A stretch of 64,000 nt of DNA from Prosthecobacter gellanilyticus (GCF_007992435.1 NZ_BKAG01000006.1:62001-126000); one strand, 5' to 3'. Positions 17,490 through 28,500 are shown, numbered from the stretch's first letter. The notes: a model not told the origin generated them from the sequence alone. Numbers and translations are program-made.

Positions 17490-18710
17490 ATGTCTCATAA
17501 AGTCCTCATCATCGGTGCCGGCGGCGTCGGCCGTGTCGTCACTCACAAATGCGCCCAGCTTCCGGAAGTCTTCGGAGAGATCATGCTGGCCAGCCGCACC
17601 AAGTCGAAGTGTGACAGCATCGCCGCTGAGCTGAAGCGCCCCATCCAGACCGCCGCCGTGGATGCGGACAATGTGCCGGAGCTCGTCAAACTGCTGAAGG
17701 ACTTCAAGCCCGAGGTCGTTATCAATGTGGCTCTGCCTTACCAGGACCTCACCATCATGGATGCCTGCCTCGAGGCCGGCGTGCATTACATCGACACCGC
17801 GAACTACGAGCCGAAGGACGTCGCCAAATTCGAATACCACTGGCAGTGGGCCTATCAGGAGAAATTCAAGGCCGCCGGCCTCACCGCCCTCCTCGGCTGC
17901 GGTTTCGATCCTGGCGTAACCAATGTTTATACCGCTTACGCCCTGAAGCATCACTTCAGCAAGATCGACACCCTCGACATCCTGGACTGCAACGCTGGCG
18001 ACCACGGCAAGGCCTTCGCCACCAACTTCAATCCTGAAATCAATCTGCGCGAGGTCACCGCGAACGGCCGCTACTGGGAAAACGGCCAGTGGGTCGAGAC
18101 CAAGCCGCTTGAGATCAAGCGCAGCTTCCCGTTCCCGGACGGCATCGGCCCGAAGAACATCTACTGCCTCTACCACGAGGAGCTGGAAAGCCTCACCAAG
18201 CACATCCCCATGCGCCGCGCGCGCTTCTGGATGACCTTTGGCGATGCCTACATCAAGCACATGGAAGTGCTGGTGAACGTCGGCATGACCGGCATCCATC
18301 CCGTGAAGCACAAGGGCGTGGACATCATCCCCATCGAGTTCCTCAAGACGCTCCTGCCAGAGCCCGGAACCCTCGGTCCTGATACCAAGGGCAAGACCTG
18401 CATCGGCAACTGGATCGAAGGCACCGGCAAGGACGGCCAGTTCAAGCGCTACTACGTTTACAACATCTGCGACCACCAGGAGTGCTACCGCGAGACAAAC
18501 AGTCAGGGCGTGAGCTACACCACGGGCGTCCCCGCCATGATCGCCGCTCGCCAGCTCCTCACCAATCCGGCGGAGTATCGCCAGCCCGGCGTCTGGAACG
18601 TCGAGCAGCTCAATCCAGATCCCTTCATGGAAGACCTCAACAAATACGGCCTCCCCTGGCTTGAGACCTTCCCAACGGAGCCCCTTCCTGGCGAACCTGC
18701 CGCGAAGTAA
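17490..18710 (+). CDS. Carboxynorspermidine/carboxyspermidine dehydrogenase-like (saccharopine dehydrogenase family)
   Basis: A 406-residue NAD(P)-dependent enzyme. The N-terminal Rossmann fold shows VLIIGAGGVGRVV (residues 5-17), and the family segments VVINVALPYQD, ACLEAGVHYIDTAN and ALLGCGFDPGVTNVY are present. Length and the C-terminal half match carboxynorspermidine dehydrogenase, which condenses aspartate semialdehyde with a diamine to form carboxynorspermidine or carboxyspermidine in polyamine synthesis. The partner decarboxylase (nspC) is not in this window. A lysine-related saccharopine reductase is the alternative. It is transcribed alone, opposite to and between two giant RCC1 genes, and ends at a strong terminator. 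Confidence 0.87.
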   Translation: MSHKVLIIGAGGVGRVVTHKCAQLPEVFGEIMLASRTKSKCDSIAAELKRPIQTAAVDADNVPELVKLLKDFKPEVVINVALPYQDLTIMDACLEAGVHYIDTANYEPKDVAKFEYHWQWAYQEKFKAAGLTALLGCGFDPGVTNVYTAYALKHHFSKIDTLDILDCNAGDHGKAFATNFNPEINLREVTANGRYWENGQWVETKPLEIKRSFPFPDGIGPKNIYCLYHEELESLTKHIPMRRARFWMTFGDAYIKHMEVLVNVGMTGIHPVKHKGVDIIPIEFLKTLLPEPGTLGPDTKGKTCIGNWIEGTGKDGQFKRYYVYNICDHQECYRETNSQGVSYTTGVPAMIAARQLLTNPAEYRQPGVWNVEQLNPDPFMEDLNKYGLPWLETFPTEPLPGEPAAK

Positions 18711-18741
18711 GACGAACCAAAGATTCTTCAAAAATCACAAG

Positions 18742-18773
18742 AGCCCTTCCTTCACAGGAAGGGCTTCTTTTTT
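18742..18773 (+). terminator. Rho-independent terminator of the 17490 gene
   Basis: A 10-bp perfect stem AGCCCTTCCT/AGGAAGGGCT with a TCAC loop, then TCTTTTTT. It lies 31 bp after the stop, between convergent genes. The minus strand lacks an equally good T-tract. Confidence 0.92.
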
Positions 18774-18790
18774 ACCTGGCATCTCATATT

Positions 18791-21700
18791 TCAAGGCATG
18801 GTCGTGATCTGCACGCGTCCGCTCAGCGTCGGGGACTTGGTCACATCCACCGGCGGGCCTGCGATGGCTGGCAGCAGGAAGTAACCCGTGCCAAAGTTGA
18901 GATGTGGCACCAGCACACCCTGGAATGTCACCGGGCGTGAAACTTGCGGTAGGGAGGCGTTAAAGGGATTGGGATCCTTTAGCGTCATCGTGCCCATGTA
19001 GGTTCCCTTCACCACATCGATCTTTGTGAGCTTGATCTGTGCGGGATTTCCCTCCGCCGGCCTGGAACCCTGATGCTGGGTGCTGATGCTGAAGCTAATG
19101 GAAGGCACAAACTGGCTGGCGTCCTCAATCCCGCCGCTCTTGAAATCCAGGTTCACAAGGGCCGGTGCATTCAGCCCGAGGATCGTCTTGTTCGGGCCCG
19201 GCGGCACATACTTACCACCCGAGGCCTGAAGCGTCGCGTTCCCGAAGCCATCCGCATACGCGCGCACCACCTGTGGCTTCTTGTGCCAGCGCAACGGGCC
19301 GGTGGCCGCACGCGTTGCGGAAGATATAGTTAGGCTTTGGGTGAGTGATCCGAGGCCCTTCCCAAACACGATGAACAACGGCACTCTACCGTCCGCCCAC
19401 AGGGTGCAGGTTTGCGCCGGCATCACCGTGCCGTCCGCGAGCTGGCCGGACCAGCTCACAGCGCCTGCGGGTGTGACCGTCATGGTCAGGAAGCCGTCTC
19501 CCTGCGGAATGTCCGCCGCGGTGGAGGTGGGCTGCAGGGCCACGGTGTAGTAGCCTTGGTAGTTGTCCGCAGGTTTGGTCTTGGCATCCCAGACGTGGCG
19601 GCTGCCTTCCAGCTCCAGGCTGGCGGGCTCGGCTCCTGCAAGGGTGACCTCGCCGGAGATGAGGTCGGTTTCGTCATCATTCATCCTAACCAAGAGCTCG
19701 ACATTGGGCCTGCCTGCGCGCTTCACGCTCGTGCGCAGCACGGGATGCAGGGGATCAGGAGCGGCGGGGGTCTCCGCTGTGTTGAGCCTGCCGGTGAAGG
19801 GATGGCTGCCTGCGCCGAGTTTCAGCGTGCCGGTGACACCGCCGGTCTTGGTCACGGTCATGGTCATGAAGCCGCCGAGCTTGTCGGTCAGTGCCGTGTC
19901 ATCTTCAACAAGAGCTGAGAAGCTGCCCACGACGGAGGCCGGGATATCGAGCACGGTGATGTTAAAGCTGATGGAGCTCGAGTCACCCTGCACGTTCTTG
20001 GCTTTCACGGTGACGCTGGAGGTCTTGGCCTCGGTGGGATAACCCGTGATCTTGCCGGTGGCATTGGAAAGGGTGAGGCCTTTGGGCAGGTTGGTCGCGG
20101 TGTAGGTGACGGGGCCGTTTTCAGTCGGGATGGCGAGCTCATAGTTCGCGCTGATGGCGGCCTGCGGGATGAAGGGTGGCACGGTGAGCACGGGCACGGC
20201 GCTCACGCCGCTCTGAGTCACCGTGTGGGTCTTGCCACCGACGTTCACGGTGGCGGTGCGCGATGTCTTCGAAGCATTAGGAGCTGGAATGAAGGTCACC
20301 GAAGTCGCATTCGCGGCCGGAGGCAGGAAGCTGAGCCACGAAGTGTTTTCGATGACACCCCAAGGCGCATTGGCGGTCACGGTGAGGGCATACGGCGGAC
20401 TGTCTGCAGGAATAGTGACGTCGGGTCCGATCTCGCAGCTTCCCAGTGTCAGCGTCACCGTGGCAGCAGTGCTTTTACCACGGTTGGCATCCCCGGCGGC
20501 ATAACTAAATGTGCCGCCATTGAAGCTAGCTGCCGCGGTGAAGACCAGGGTGTTGCCCACCTTCGTGACCTTGCCCACGGCCGGTGCTGGCTGGGTGAAG
20601 GAGGCGATGTTCAGGACGTCTCCTGGATCGGTGTCATTCGCCAGCACCGGGATCACCACCTGCCCGCCCGGCAGCACCACGGCGGAGTCCGCCAGCGCCA
20701 CTGGGAGACGGTTGAGCGTGGTGAAAGTCTTGTTCTTGGTGACCGCCGAACCCACGGGGCCAGCGACACCCGCACGGAAATGATAGGTCGTGTTCGGCAG
20801 CAGGCCTGACAGCACGGCGGAGATCTGGGTGGGGCCAGCCGTCACGGTGCCCGGCGTTGCCTCCACCCGGCTGCCGTAGGTGTTGGTGGTGCCATATTCA
20901 AAGTAGACCTGACGCTCATGGCCCTTGCCATTCACCTCGGCTTTCAATGTCGCTCCATCGAAGGAGATGCCCGTGACAGATTCTTTGCCTGCTATTGGCG
21001 CGGAACTACTAACGCCGCTCATCGTGAGATTGATGAAGTAGCTGCCTTCATTGAGATCGTTGTTTTCGATCTCCAGAGTGGCTGTTCGTGTGCTAAAGTG
21101 GCTTGGATTGCCTTGAATAGTAAAGGTGGTGCTGCCTCCAGGCGCTACTGATCCGGCGGGCTGTGTGAGCACCGTAAAATCGTCAGCGTTTTCGCCGTAT
21201 TTGGTGACCTGCAAGTTGCTGGGAATGTTGGTGCGCCCTCTCAAATCCGCCGTCCCAAGGTTGTTGATCACGAAGGTTTTCACGAAGGACTGGCTGTTGC
21301 CGGCGACCGCCACTTCTCCGAGTGCAAACGTGCTGCCGCTGGCCACGTTGTTTCCGGACTCACGGATTTCGATCTCCGGTGTCACACCCGTGCCACGGAC
21401 CACAAAAGTGTAGGGATCTTCATCGGGATCATTGCTGCGGATCGTTACCGTGGCTGTACGCACCCCCAGACCGTTGGGGGTGAAAGAGAGTCTGAATCTC
21501 GCCAGTCCACGGCTCGTGATGGTGGTTGGCAGCGGCGGGGGGGAAGTGCCGTTATTGGGATTGTAGAGAACGAATGAGAAATTCCCAGGATTGGGGCCGC
21601 CGATCGTCACAAGTTCGCCAAACGGGGGATTGGGATTCAAAGTCAGCCGTTCAATTCCCCGATTAGAGATGGAAAAGTCATGGACGGCTGACTCCTGCAA

Positions 21701-24700
21701 AAGCACGGGCTCAAACTCGGTGAGATCTGCCGGGCTGGGAGTGGTGTCACCATCCACGATCTCCACCAGAGTGTTGCTGGGTGTGCCTGGGAAGAGTCCG
21801 GAAACTTGAATCTCTGGTGGTGAGGGAGTGAAGATCGCCACGGAGCTCTCGCTGTCGGTGAGCGAGACTGGCAGACCTGTCACCGGCAGGCCGGCGAGCA
21901 CGCTGACATCCTCTTCTGTGCTGACGAGACCGGGCACTGATCGTGTAGTCGTGGAGTTGTCTCCGAGCTGGCCGCGACTGTTGGCGCCCCAGCTCGCCAG
22001 GCTGCCGTCCGAGCAGAGAGCCAGATTATGTCCTGAGCCCACGGCAACGGCGGTCACCGTTTTGCCATGCAAGGCACTCACGCCCGCAACTGTGCTGACC
22101 GCGACCGGGCTGAGCAAGCTCCTTCCCCACTCCGCGACGGTGCCATCCGAGCACAGGGCCAGACACTGATCCGCAGCTGCCATGCTCACCACCGTCTTGC
22201 CGAAAAGCGCGCTGCTGCCCTCGGCCGTGGACACTGCCACCGGCTCGGAGGGATTACCTGTCGTGCCGATCCCCAGCGAACCGTTGAGATTGCTACCCCA
22301 GCTCACCAGTGTGCCGTCAGAGCAGAGGGCCAGGGTGTGCATGGGACCTGCCTTCACGGACAGCACTGTTTTTTCAGCCAGAACTCCATACACAACAGCC
22401 CTGGGCAGGCTGCCGCCTGACTCAAAGCCATTGCCAAGCTGGGCGTTGCTGTTTGACCCCCAGGCGGCCACCTTGCCATCTGAGCACAGGGCCACGCTGT
22501 GGAAGCGCCCGGCGGTGATGGCGGTGACCGTTTTGCCCATCAGAGCGCTGACGCCGATATTGTTCACCTGGACGGGGATCGAAAGTTGTGTCCCTCCTGC
22601 AGCCCCAAGTTGTCCTTGAGTGTTGCTTCCCCAGGCGCTCACGGTGCCGTCAGAGCACAGCGCCAGACTATGATTGGCACCTGCTGCAATGGCCACCACC
22701 GTCTTGCCTGCCAGCGAGCTGCCAGCGTCGGTCTGGACCGGGTAGGCGGACCTGCCATCTCCCCCCAAGTAGCCCAGCTGCCCCGAGTAAGAACTGCCCC
22801 ATGAGTAGACCTTGCCCTCTGTCGTGAGCGCGAGGCAGTGGGAGTCTCCCATGGCGAGCTGGACGATGGTCTTGCCCTCGAGCACGCCAGTCCGGTCCAC
22901 TCGCGTAGGCGCCAGCTTGACGGGGGGGAAGGTATTGGGAAAAGACCCGGTGAGCTGGTAGTCTTGATTGTCTCCCCAGCCTGCGATGAAGGTCTTGGCC
23001 CACAGCAGCACCAGATCGTTGCTCCCCTCGCCACCGTAATACCAGGCCACGAAGGGGTAGGTCTTGCCGTCGTAGGTCAGGTTCACAGTGCCTCCATTTG
23101 GCACTCCCGCAAAGGTGCCTTGAATGAATGAAGTGCCAGTGTTTTTGACCACTGTCAGATTTGTTCCAGGTGCTGGCGCGAAATTTAGCGTGAGCTGGAC
23201 GGTGCCAGATGCATACAGGCCATCCGTGGTGATCGGCACATCGGATGCCGAGTTGAAGGTGAAATCAGGGCTGACACCCACACCCTGAATTGTGAAGACA
23301 TAAGTGCTTTCGTCAGTATCATTATTGGTTATGCTTACAGTTGCCTTGCGGAGGCCTGGAGCCGTGGAGTTGAAGGCCACCTGAAAGCTGGACTGCCCTC
23401 CAAAGGAAAGCGAGCTGGCAGGCTGGCTGGTGACGGTGAAATCACTCGCGTTCGGGCCGCTGATCGTCACCTGGGGGCTGCCCGTCAGGTTCAGCGGTGC
23501 CGCTCCGGAATTAGATGCGGTGAACATCCGCGTGACTGCGCTGCCTTGAACGATGGCCCCGCTAAACGTGGTGTGGTCACCCAGGCTGGGTGACGTGTCA
23601 CCGCTGGCGATTTCCATGCCATTGCCGTTGATAGTGATCTCAGGCGTGGCTTGCACGCCATAGATTACCACAGAAAATCTAGCGTCTGGCGCAGATCCTG
23701 CCAGCGCCGTGACTCGCTGACCGGCAAGAGCACTTGTCCCCGGAGCCGTATTCACTGCCACGGCCGTGAAATAGCTGGACTGCGTGCTGCCCTTCCCGAT
23801 CTGGCCGTAGGTGTTATCACCCCACGCCACGACCGTTCCGTCAGAGCACAGCGCCATGCTATGCGTCAGCCCGGCTGACAAAGCTGTCACTGTCTTTCCA
23901 AACAAGGCGCTCTGGCCCGAGATTGCGTTCACCTGCCGAGGGAAAACACTCCTGTCCCACGTTTCGGACGGCCCCATGCCGAGCCGGCCTTGGTAAGCCC
24001 ACCCACACGCAGCCAGAGTCCCGTCTGAACACAAAATGATGGTATGCTGCTGGCCTGCGACAAGGGAGGTCACTTGACGGCCATGCAGGAAGCTTACCCC
24101 AGCCTCGGTGTTCATCACCGTAGGAGTCAGCCTGTTCGTCATGGTTCCATCACCCAGATTGCCGTGCTGATTCAGGCCCCATCCCACGACGGAGCCATCT
24201 TCACAGAGCACTAGACTGCTCGAGGCTGCGGCCGCCAGAGATCTCACCGCTTTTCCAGCCAAGGCGCTGCGTCCGAGTTCTCGATCCACGAGGACCGGCA
24301 CCCACCGGTTTGTTTGGCTGTTGTCTCCCAACTGTCCATAATGGTTGCGTCCCCAGGAAACCAGGCTGCCATCACTACATAGCGCCAAGTTGAACGACTC
24401 ACCTGCGGCGATGGAGGTCACCGTCTTGCCGGCAAGGGCACTCAGCCCCGCCGTCGTGTTCACCAAGACTGGCATCTCCCGTGATGTCTGGCTGTTATCT
24501 CCGAGTTGACCAAATGGGTTGTATCCCCAGCTGACCAAGGAGCCATCACTGCAAAGGGCCAGGCTGTAGGAGTCACCGCCTGCGGCCACGGCCACCACAG
24601 TCTTGCCGTGGAGAGCGCTTACACCGCTGTCTGTGTTTACCGGTGCTGGCAGGGAAAAGCTTCCCGGAGTGGTGGCGGTAAAGCCCAGAAAGCCATTTTT

Positions 24701-25267
24701 GCCCCATGCATACACCCTGCCTTCGGTGGTCAATGCAAGCGTGTGATAAGTCCCGCAGGACACCTGGACGATCGTTTTGTCCGCCAGCACACCCGTTCTA
24801 TCAACCATCACTGGAGCATCACGCTGAACGAGCGTGCCATCTCCAAGAGTTCCATGTTCATTCCAACCCCAGGCAGCGAGTTTGGTGTGCGCCCACAGCA
24901 GCACGAGATCATTGTTTCCCTCACCGCCGTAATACCAGGCCACGAAGGGGTAGGTCTTGCCGTCAAAGCTGAGGTTCACGGCCGCGCCGTTCGCCAGATT
25001 GGTGAAGGCACCGACCATGAAGGGCACTCCGGTGTTCTTCACCACGGTCAGGTTCGTCCCAGGGGTGGGCGCGAAGTTCAAGGTAAAGTCCACGTCACCT
25101 GCAGGCGTGTAGCTGGCGGCCGTCACAGGCACATCAGCGGCGGCATTGAAGGTGGCCGAGAGGGCCGCCTGCGCGCTGGGGGCCGCTAAAAGCAGGCTCG
25201 CCAGAACGGGCAAGGTGCGGCAGAAGACTTGGCTGAGAGAGGAACGAAGGGACGAATTCAAGCGCAT
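18791..25267 (-). CDS. Giant secreted RCC1-repeat multi-domain protein (paralog B)
   Basis: A 2158-residue exported protein with the same domain order as the 10808-17209 protein. It has a signal peptide (TLPVLASLLLAAPSAQA), two WYYGGEG modules each followed by an RCC1 propeller (CSDGSLVSWGYNPFGQLGDN and similar), choice-of-anchor D segments, a fibronectin III-like segment, a cadherin-like domain, a BACON-like domain, a putative Ig domain and the same C-terminal region. The C-terminal third is clearly more similar between the paralogs than the RCC1 repeats, as expected if the repeats diversify or recombine. The upstream leader is shared. The start ATG fits the signal peptide directly. Function is unknown; a surface role is inferred. 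Confidence 0.88.
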   Translation of the reverse strand: MRLNSSLRSSLSQVFCRTLPVLASLLLAAPSAQAALSATFNAAADVPVTAASYTPAGDVDFTLNFAPTPGTNLTVVKNTGVPFMVGAFTNLANGAAVNLSFDGKTYPFVAWYYGGEGNNDLVLLWAHTKLAAWGWNEHGTLGDGTLVQRDAPVMVDRTGVLADKTIVQVSCGTYHTLALTTEGRVYAWGKNGFLGFTATTPGSFSLPAPVNTDSGVSALHGKTVVAVAAGGDSYSLALCSDGSLVSWGYNPFGQLGDNSQTSREMPVLVNTTAGLSALAGKTVTSIAAGESFNLALCSDGSLVSWGRNHYGQLGDNSQTNRWVPVLVDRELGRSALAGKAVRSLAAAASSSLVLCEDGSVVGWGLNQHGNLGDGTMTNRLTPTVMNTEAGVSFLHGRQVTSLVAGQQHTIILCSDGTLAACGWAYQGRLGMGPSETWDRSVFPRQVNAISGQSALFGKTVTALSAGLTHSMALCSDGTVVAWGDNTYGQIGKGSTQSSYFTAVAVNTAPGTSALAGQRVTALAGSAPDARFSVVIYGVQATPEITINGNGMEIASGDTSPSLGDHTTFSGAIVQGSAVTRMFTASNSGAAPLNLTGSPQVTISGPNASDFTVTSQPASSLSFGGQSSFQVAFNSTAPGLRKATVSITNNDTDESTYVFTIQGVGVSPDFTFNSASDVPITTDGLYASGTVQLTLNFAPAPGTNLTVVKNTGTSFIQGTFAGVPNGGTVNLTYDGKTYPFVAWYYGGEGSNDLVLLWAKTFIAGWGDNQDYQLTGSFPNTFPPVKLAPTRVDRTGVLEGKTIVQLAMGDSHCLALTTEGKVYSWGSSYSGQLGYLGGDGRSAYPVQTDAGSSLAGKTVVAIAAGANHSLALCSDGTVSAWGSNTQGQLGAAGGTQLSIPVQVNNIGVSALMGKTVTAITAGRFHSVALCSDGKVAAWGSNSNAQLGNGFESGGSLPRAVVYGVLAEKTVLSVKAGPMHTLALCSDGTLVSWGSNLNGSLGIGTTGNPSEPVAVSTAEGSSALFGKTVVSMAAADQCLALCSDGTVAEWGRSLLSPVAVSTVAGVSALHGKTVTAVAVGSGHNLALCSDGSLASWGANSRGQLGDNSTTTRSVPGLVSTEEDVSVLAGLPVTGLPVSLTDSESSVAIFTPSPPEIQVSGLFPGTPSNTLVEIVDGDTTPSPADLTEFEPVLLQESAVHDFSISNRGIERLTLNPNPPFGELVTIGGPNPGNFSFVLYNPNNGTSPPPLPTTITSRGLARFRLSFTPNGLGVRTATVTIRSNDPDEDPYTFVVRGTGVTPEIEIRESGNNVASGSTFALGEVAVAGNSQSFVKTFVINNLGTADLRGRTNIPSNLQVTKYGENADDFTVLTQPAGSVAPGGSTTFTIQGNPSHFSTRTATLEIENNDLNEGSYFINLTMSGVSSSAPIAGKESVTGISFDGATLKAEVNGKGHERQVYFEYGTTNTYGSRVEATPGTVTAGPTQISAVLSGLLPNTTYHFRAGVAGPVGSAVTKNKTFTTLNRLPVALADSAVVLPGGQVVIPVLANDTDPGDVLNIASFTQPAPAVGKVTKVGNTLVFTAAASFNGGTFSYAAGDANRGKSTAATVTLTLGSCEIGPDVTIPADSPPYALTVTANAPWGVIENTSWLSFLPPAANATSVTFIPAPNASKTSRTATVNVGGKTHTVTQSGVSAVPVLTVPPFIPQAAISANYELAIPTENGPVTYTATNLPKGLTLSNATGKITGYPTEAKTSSVTVKAKNVQGDSSSISFNITVLDIPASVVGSFSALVEDDTALTDKLGGFMTMTVTKTGGVTGTLKLGAGSHPFTGRLNTAETPAAPDPLHPVLRTSVKRAGRPNVELLVRMNDDETDLISGEVTLAGAEPASLELEGSRHVWDAKTKPADNYQGYYTVALQPTSTAADIPQGDGFLTMTVTPAGAVSWSGQLADGTVMPAQTCTLWADGRVPLFIVFGKGLGSLTQSLTISSATRAATGPLRWHKKPQVVRAYADGFGNATLQASGGKYVPPGPNKTILGLNAPALVNLDFKSGGIEDASQFVPSISFSISTQHQGSRPAEGNPAQIKLTKIDVVKGTYMGTMTLKDPNPFNASLPQVSRPVTFQGVLVPHLNFGTGYFLLPAIAGPPVDVTKSPTLSGRVQITTMP

Positions 25268-25284
25268 CGTGAAAGGCTATTAAG

Positions 25285-25296
25285 CTAGACGTCTAG
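25285..25296. promoter_or_regulatory. Perfect 12-bp palindrome in the leader of paralog B
   Basis: CTAGACGTCTAG lies 18-29 bp before the start codon of the 25267 gene, downstream of the conserved leader segment. It could be an operator or a leader structure; no equivalent was seen at paralog A. Confidence 0.35.
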
Positions 25297-25312
25297 TATG
25301 CCTCCTCAACGC

Positions 25313-25345
25313 GCCTGATACAATATGTATTTACGCTGTGTTTAC
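25313..25345 (-). promoter_or_regulatory. Leader/promoter segment conserved between the two RCC1 paralogs
   Basis: The partner of 17256-17288 (27 of 33 positions equal), with core GCGTAAATACATATTG on the minus strand. It lies 46-78 bp upstream of the start codon, a suitable distance for a promoter. Confidence 0.65.
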
Positions 25346-25424
25346 AGTCGGATGAGCGATGTATTGCTATTTCAAGCCCCTCGTTCTGGCGAACGAGCCT
25401 ACGAGAGTGTGCAAGCGCCCGCTG

Positions 25425-25472
25425 GCCTAACCACTAATACCGCAGCAGCTTCCGCAACTCCGCGGCGATGCT
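25425..25472 (-). pseudogene. Duplicated 3' end of pdhB (fragment)
   Basis: These 48 bp match 28991-29038, the end of pdhB and its first bases downstream, at 44 positions. The minus strand encodes SIAAELRKLLRY and a TAG stop as in pdhB; the differences inside the codons (TTG/CTG, CGG/AGA, and TCC/TCG just beyond) are synonymous. No more of pdhB is present. The Roco gene lies between the two copies, as if a segment had entered at the pdhB 3' end or an old duplication had been eroded. Confidence 0.8.
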
Positions 25473-25528
25473 GGAAGCCATCATGATCATCTCTAGAGTT
25501 CCTTTCTCGGAGGAGGTGAATCCTGGGC

Positions 25529-28500
25529 TCAACGCACTTTTTCGGCGCAGCACCCGCAAAGCCAGCGATGCGAGTTGTCGGGCATTCGCACCCTGCGTAG
25601 TCCGCCCCATGTCTTTGCGCGATAATTGTCTGGGGCTGTTTCTTCGAGTAGTCGCGTAAGTGCAGCGCGGGCGAGGCGCGCTGCCTCACTTTGGCCCTTG
25701 AGATTGCATGCCGCTTCCTCTTCGAGGATGGCTAGAGCCTCGTCGAGCTTTTCTGATTCGGGGGCTTCCAGGTCCAGGTGTTTTGCAAGCGCGGTCATGA
25801 ACTTCAGCTCACTCTCCACTTCCTTGGCCACCTCAGCCCCCGCCATCAAAGGCACACCGGCAATCCCCAGCTGCAATCCAGCGCTGAGCAACTTCGTTCC
25901 GCGTGCAATCCACGGGGCCGTTTTTCTCCACCATTCTCGATCCTTCGTGAACTCCACGGCACCTTCAGTCCAGGCGTGAATACCATCCGCAGACTCGCAG
26001 TAGGGCGTGATCACATAAGCCTTCTTGAAGTAACTCGCCGGATTCCATGCACTCCGGTCCTTGGTGTGAATGGAGATAATCCCCGGTGCCGATGTGGCAT
26101 CGCGGTCATTCAGCAGCTCGTTCATCTGGGCCAGATATTCGTGCAGCTTCAGTTCGGCCTGCTGCTTGAACTCGTCGGAGAGATGGGCTTGTCCTTTGAG
26201 GAGCTCGTTCAGTTTGTCAGCGTGATCATCTGCCCACTCCACCACTGTGCAAATATCACGCACGAACGGTTTGGCCCAATCTGGTTCCTTATCGAGTTCC
26301 TCTCGTAACATTCTCCTGACTCTCTGTGCGATGAAGTCGTTGAAACTGCTGAACCCCCCGATAAGCACACGTGGGTCTACTTGATGATCTTCGAACTCAC
26401 AATCGATAGCCTCCCTTTGGTTAGCGAGAGCAGTATAGATACGCTTTTCGGTGTACAGACCCTTGCATCGGTGCTCGCGACCAGCAGCACTCACCTTGAT
26501 GCAACCGAAAGAACGTTCCGCCGATAAGCCCCCAAAGAAAGAGAAGACGGCTTGGATGTATCCATTGATCTGCTCGCACATCGCTTGAGGAAAGGCGGCT
26601 CGGACTTCGACACGAAGCACTCTCTCATCCGGCACAAACTCGCACAAGGCCTCGCTTGGCACTGGACTATTCGTCCTCAAGAACACGCCATTGTGCCAGT
26701 AGATTCCTTTGGGGTGGCCCGCCGTTTTCACAATCATGTGATGAGTCTTCACGATGAATCGGCTCATGATGCCCATCGGCGGGCGAATGTTAAGCTTGTA
26801 TTCCATCCTCCGCATCTTGATCCCATCTTCGTCACTCCATGGTATCGGAGGTGGCACATACCCAAACCGCAGAGGCACGAGGCAGCATTGGCTAATTCCT
26901 TCCAGATCATAGCACAACTCAAACTCCTTCATGCAGTTATGGAAGGTCGAAAACATACCGTCATAGTTTGCATCGCTCCAGATAGCCTCCATTCGCTTTA
27001 ACTCGATCTCACCCTTATCTTCAGAGAGCTTGCCATCTTCCATCACCTTGCTGATGGCCTTGGTCAGCCACTGGGGTTTGATCACCACGAAATCGCTCAG
27101 ATCGGGGCAATCCGGAAATTGCGTGATGGCGCCAATGCGTTCCATGGCACCAGCCGCGCCATCATAGTTATCTGAATTCACTGAAGCCTTTTTCAAAATA
27201 GCATTCAGTTTTGCTCGCGACAGGTGGGCAGTCTTCGTTCTCGCTTTGGCTTTCAGTGCCATCTCCGCCCTTTCGTAAGTTTGGGGCCAGGGTGTTCCCA
27301 TAAACTCCAGGTTGGCCGCAGCTCGCCGGAGAAAATCACGAAGCTTTTCAATGTTCTTGCCATTTTCACACCCCACAGGAAAGAACCACTCCTCCGCCAG
27401 CATCTCGGCGTATTGAGTTTGAATGCGGTCCATCGGAATGTGAGGAGAACGTTCTTCACATTGGCTGATGACGATGGCAACCTTGGCTTTAGGTGCGCGG
27501 GCACGAATAGTGTCCAACCAATATTCCGCTCGATCTATCAAGAAAAGATCGCGGCACTTGAAGACCAGCAGATAAAGCGCCTGTGACGTCAGAAAGAACT
27601 GATGGGTCTGATGGCTGATTTCCTGCCCCTCAAAATCCCAGATGTTGAGTGTGATATCTTTGGCGCTATCGGCCTCGTCATCGGGATTCTTCACTATCCA
27701 AGGCACCACATCTACACCACGGGTGGACACTTGCTTGCGGAATGGTTCTCCACGCAAAGCACGGGAAACGCAGGTCTTTCCTTCGTTTCCATCCCCTAGG
27801 ATAAGCAACTTCGCCTCGTAGCGCTTGTTCGCGCCTTTACCCATTTCACGAAGATAGCGTTTGATGCCATCAAGGCCGCTGTTATAAGCGGCATCAAGTT
27901 CGGGGTGGAGCGGATTTCTTTCGAGATTGAGATCGGCTAGGTATTCGAGTTCGACCAACCACCCGGGGAGAGTTCGCAGATGACAATCTTGAGCCCAGAT
28001 AGTCTTTATTGCCGACAATCTCCGAATGACTTCAGGAAATTCTTCCAACGGGCATCCGCCAGCATTATCACCTAGGTCTAGGCTTGTGAGAGCTTGGCAG
28101 CCTGCTAACTCCAAAGGTAAACTGCGAATATTGTTATTCCCGATCGCCAAATCTTCGAGGGATTTTAATGAGCCTATCCAATCTGGAATGTTTTCAATCC
28201 GATTGGAAAATAAATTCAATAACCTAAGCCGCTTAAGTCGTGAAATGGAAACGGGCACAAATTCCAGTTTATTGCGTGCTAGGTTTAACTCCTCCAATTG
28301 GGCCAACTCTTTTATTCGTTCCGGTAGCGTTGTTAGGTTGTTGTTGGAAAGATCGAGGTGCTTTAGTTGCGTTAACTTGAGCAGCTTGTCAGGCAGCACC
28401 TTCAGTTGGTTTGAGGCTATGCTAAGTGATTGCAACTGGTTTAGATGTTGCACGCAATCAGGGAGTCCATTTAGTAAATTATACGAGATGTCTAGTGTCT

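Noticed and set aside
17481..18731. A 416-codon minus-strand frame over the carboxynorspermidine dehydrogenase-like gene
   Set aside because: Antisense shadow of an enzyme with a clear Rossmann motif.
25380..25397. CTCGTTC-TGGC-GAACGAG hairpin as a terminator of the pdh/Roco transcript
   Set aside because: No T-tract on either strand; it is kept only as an unassigned hairpin.
25425..25431. GCCTAAC at both pdhB-end copies as an integron attC core
   Set aside because: RYYYAAC fits by chance; no matching GTTRRRY partner with attC-like folding and no integron integrase are visible.
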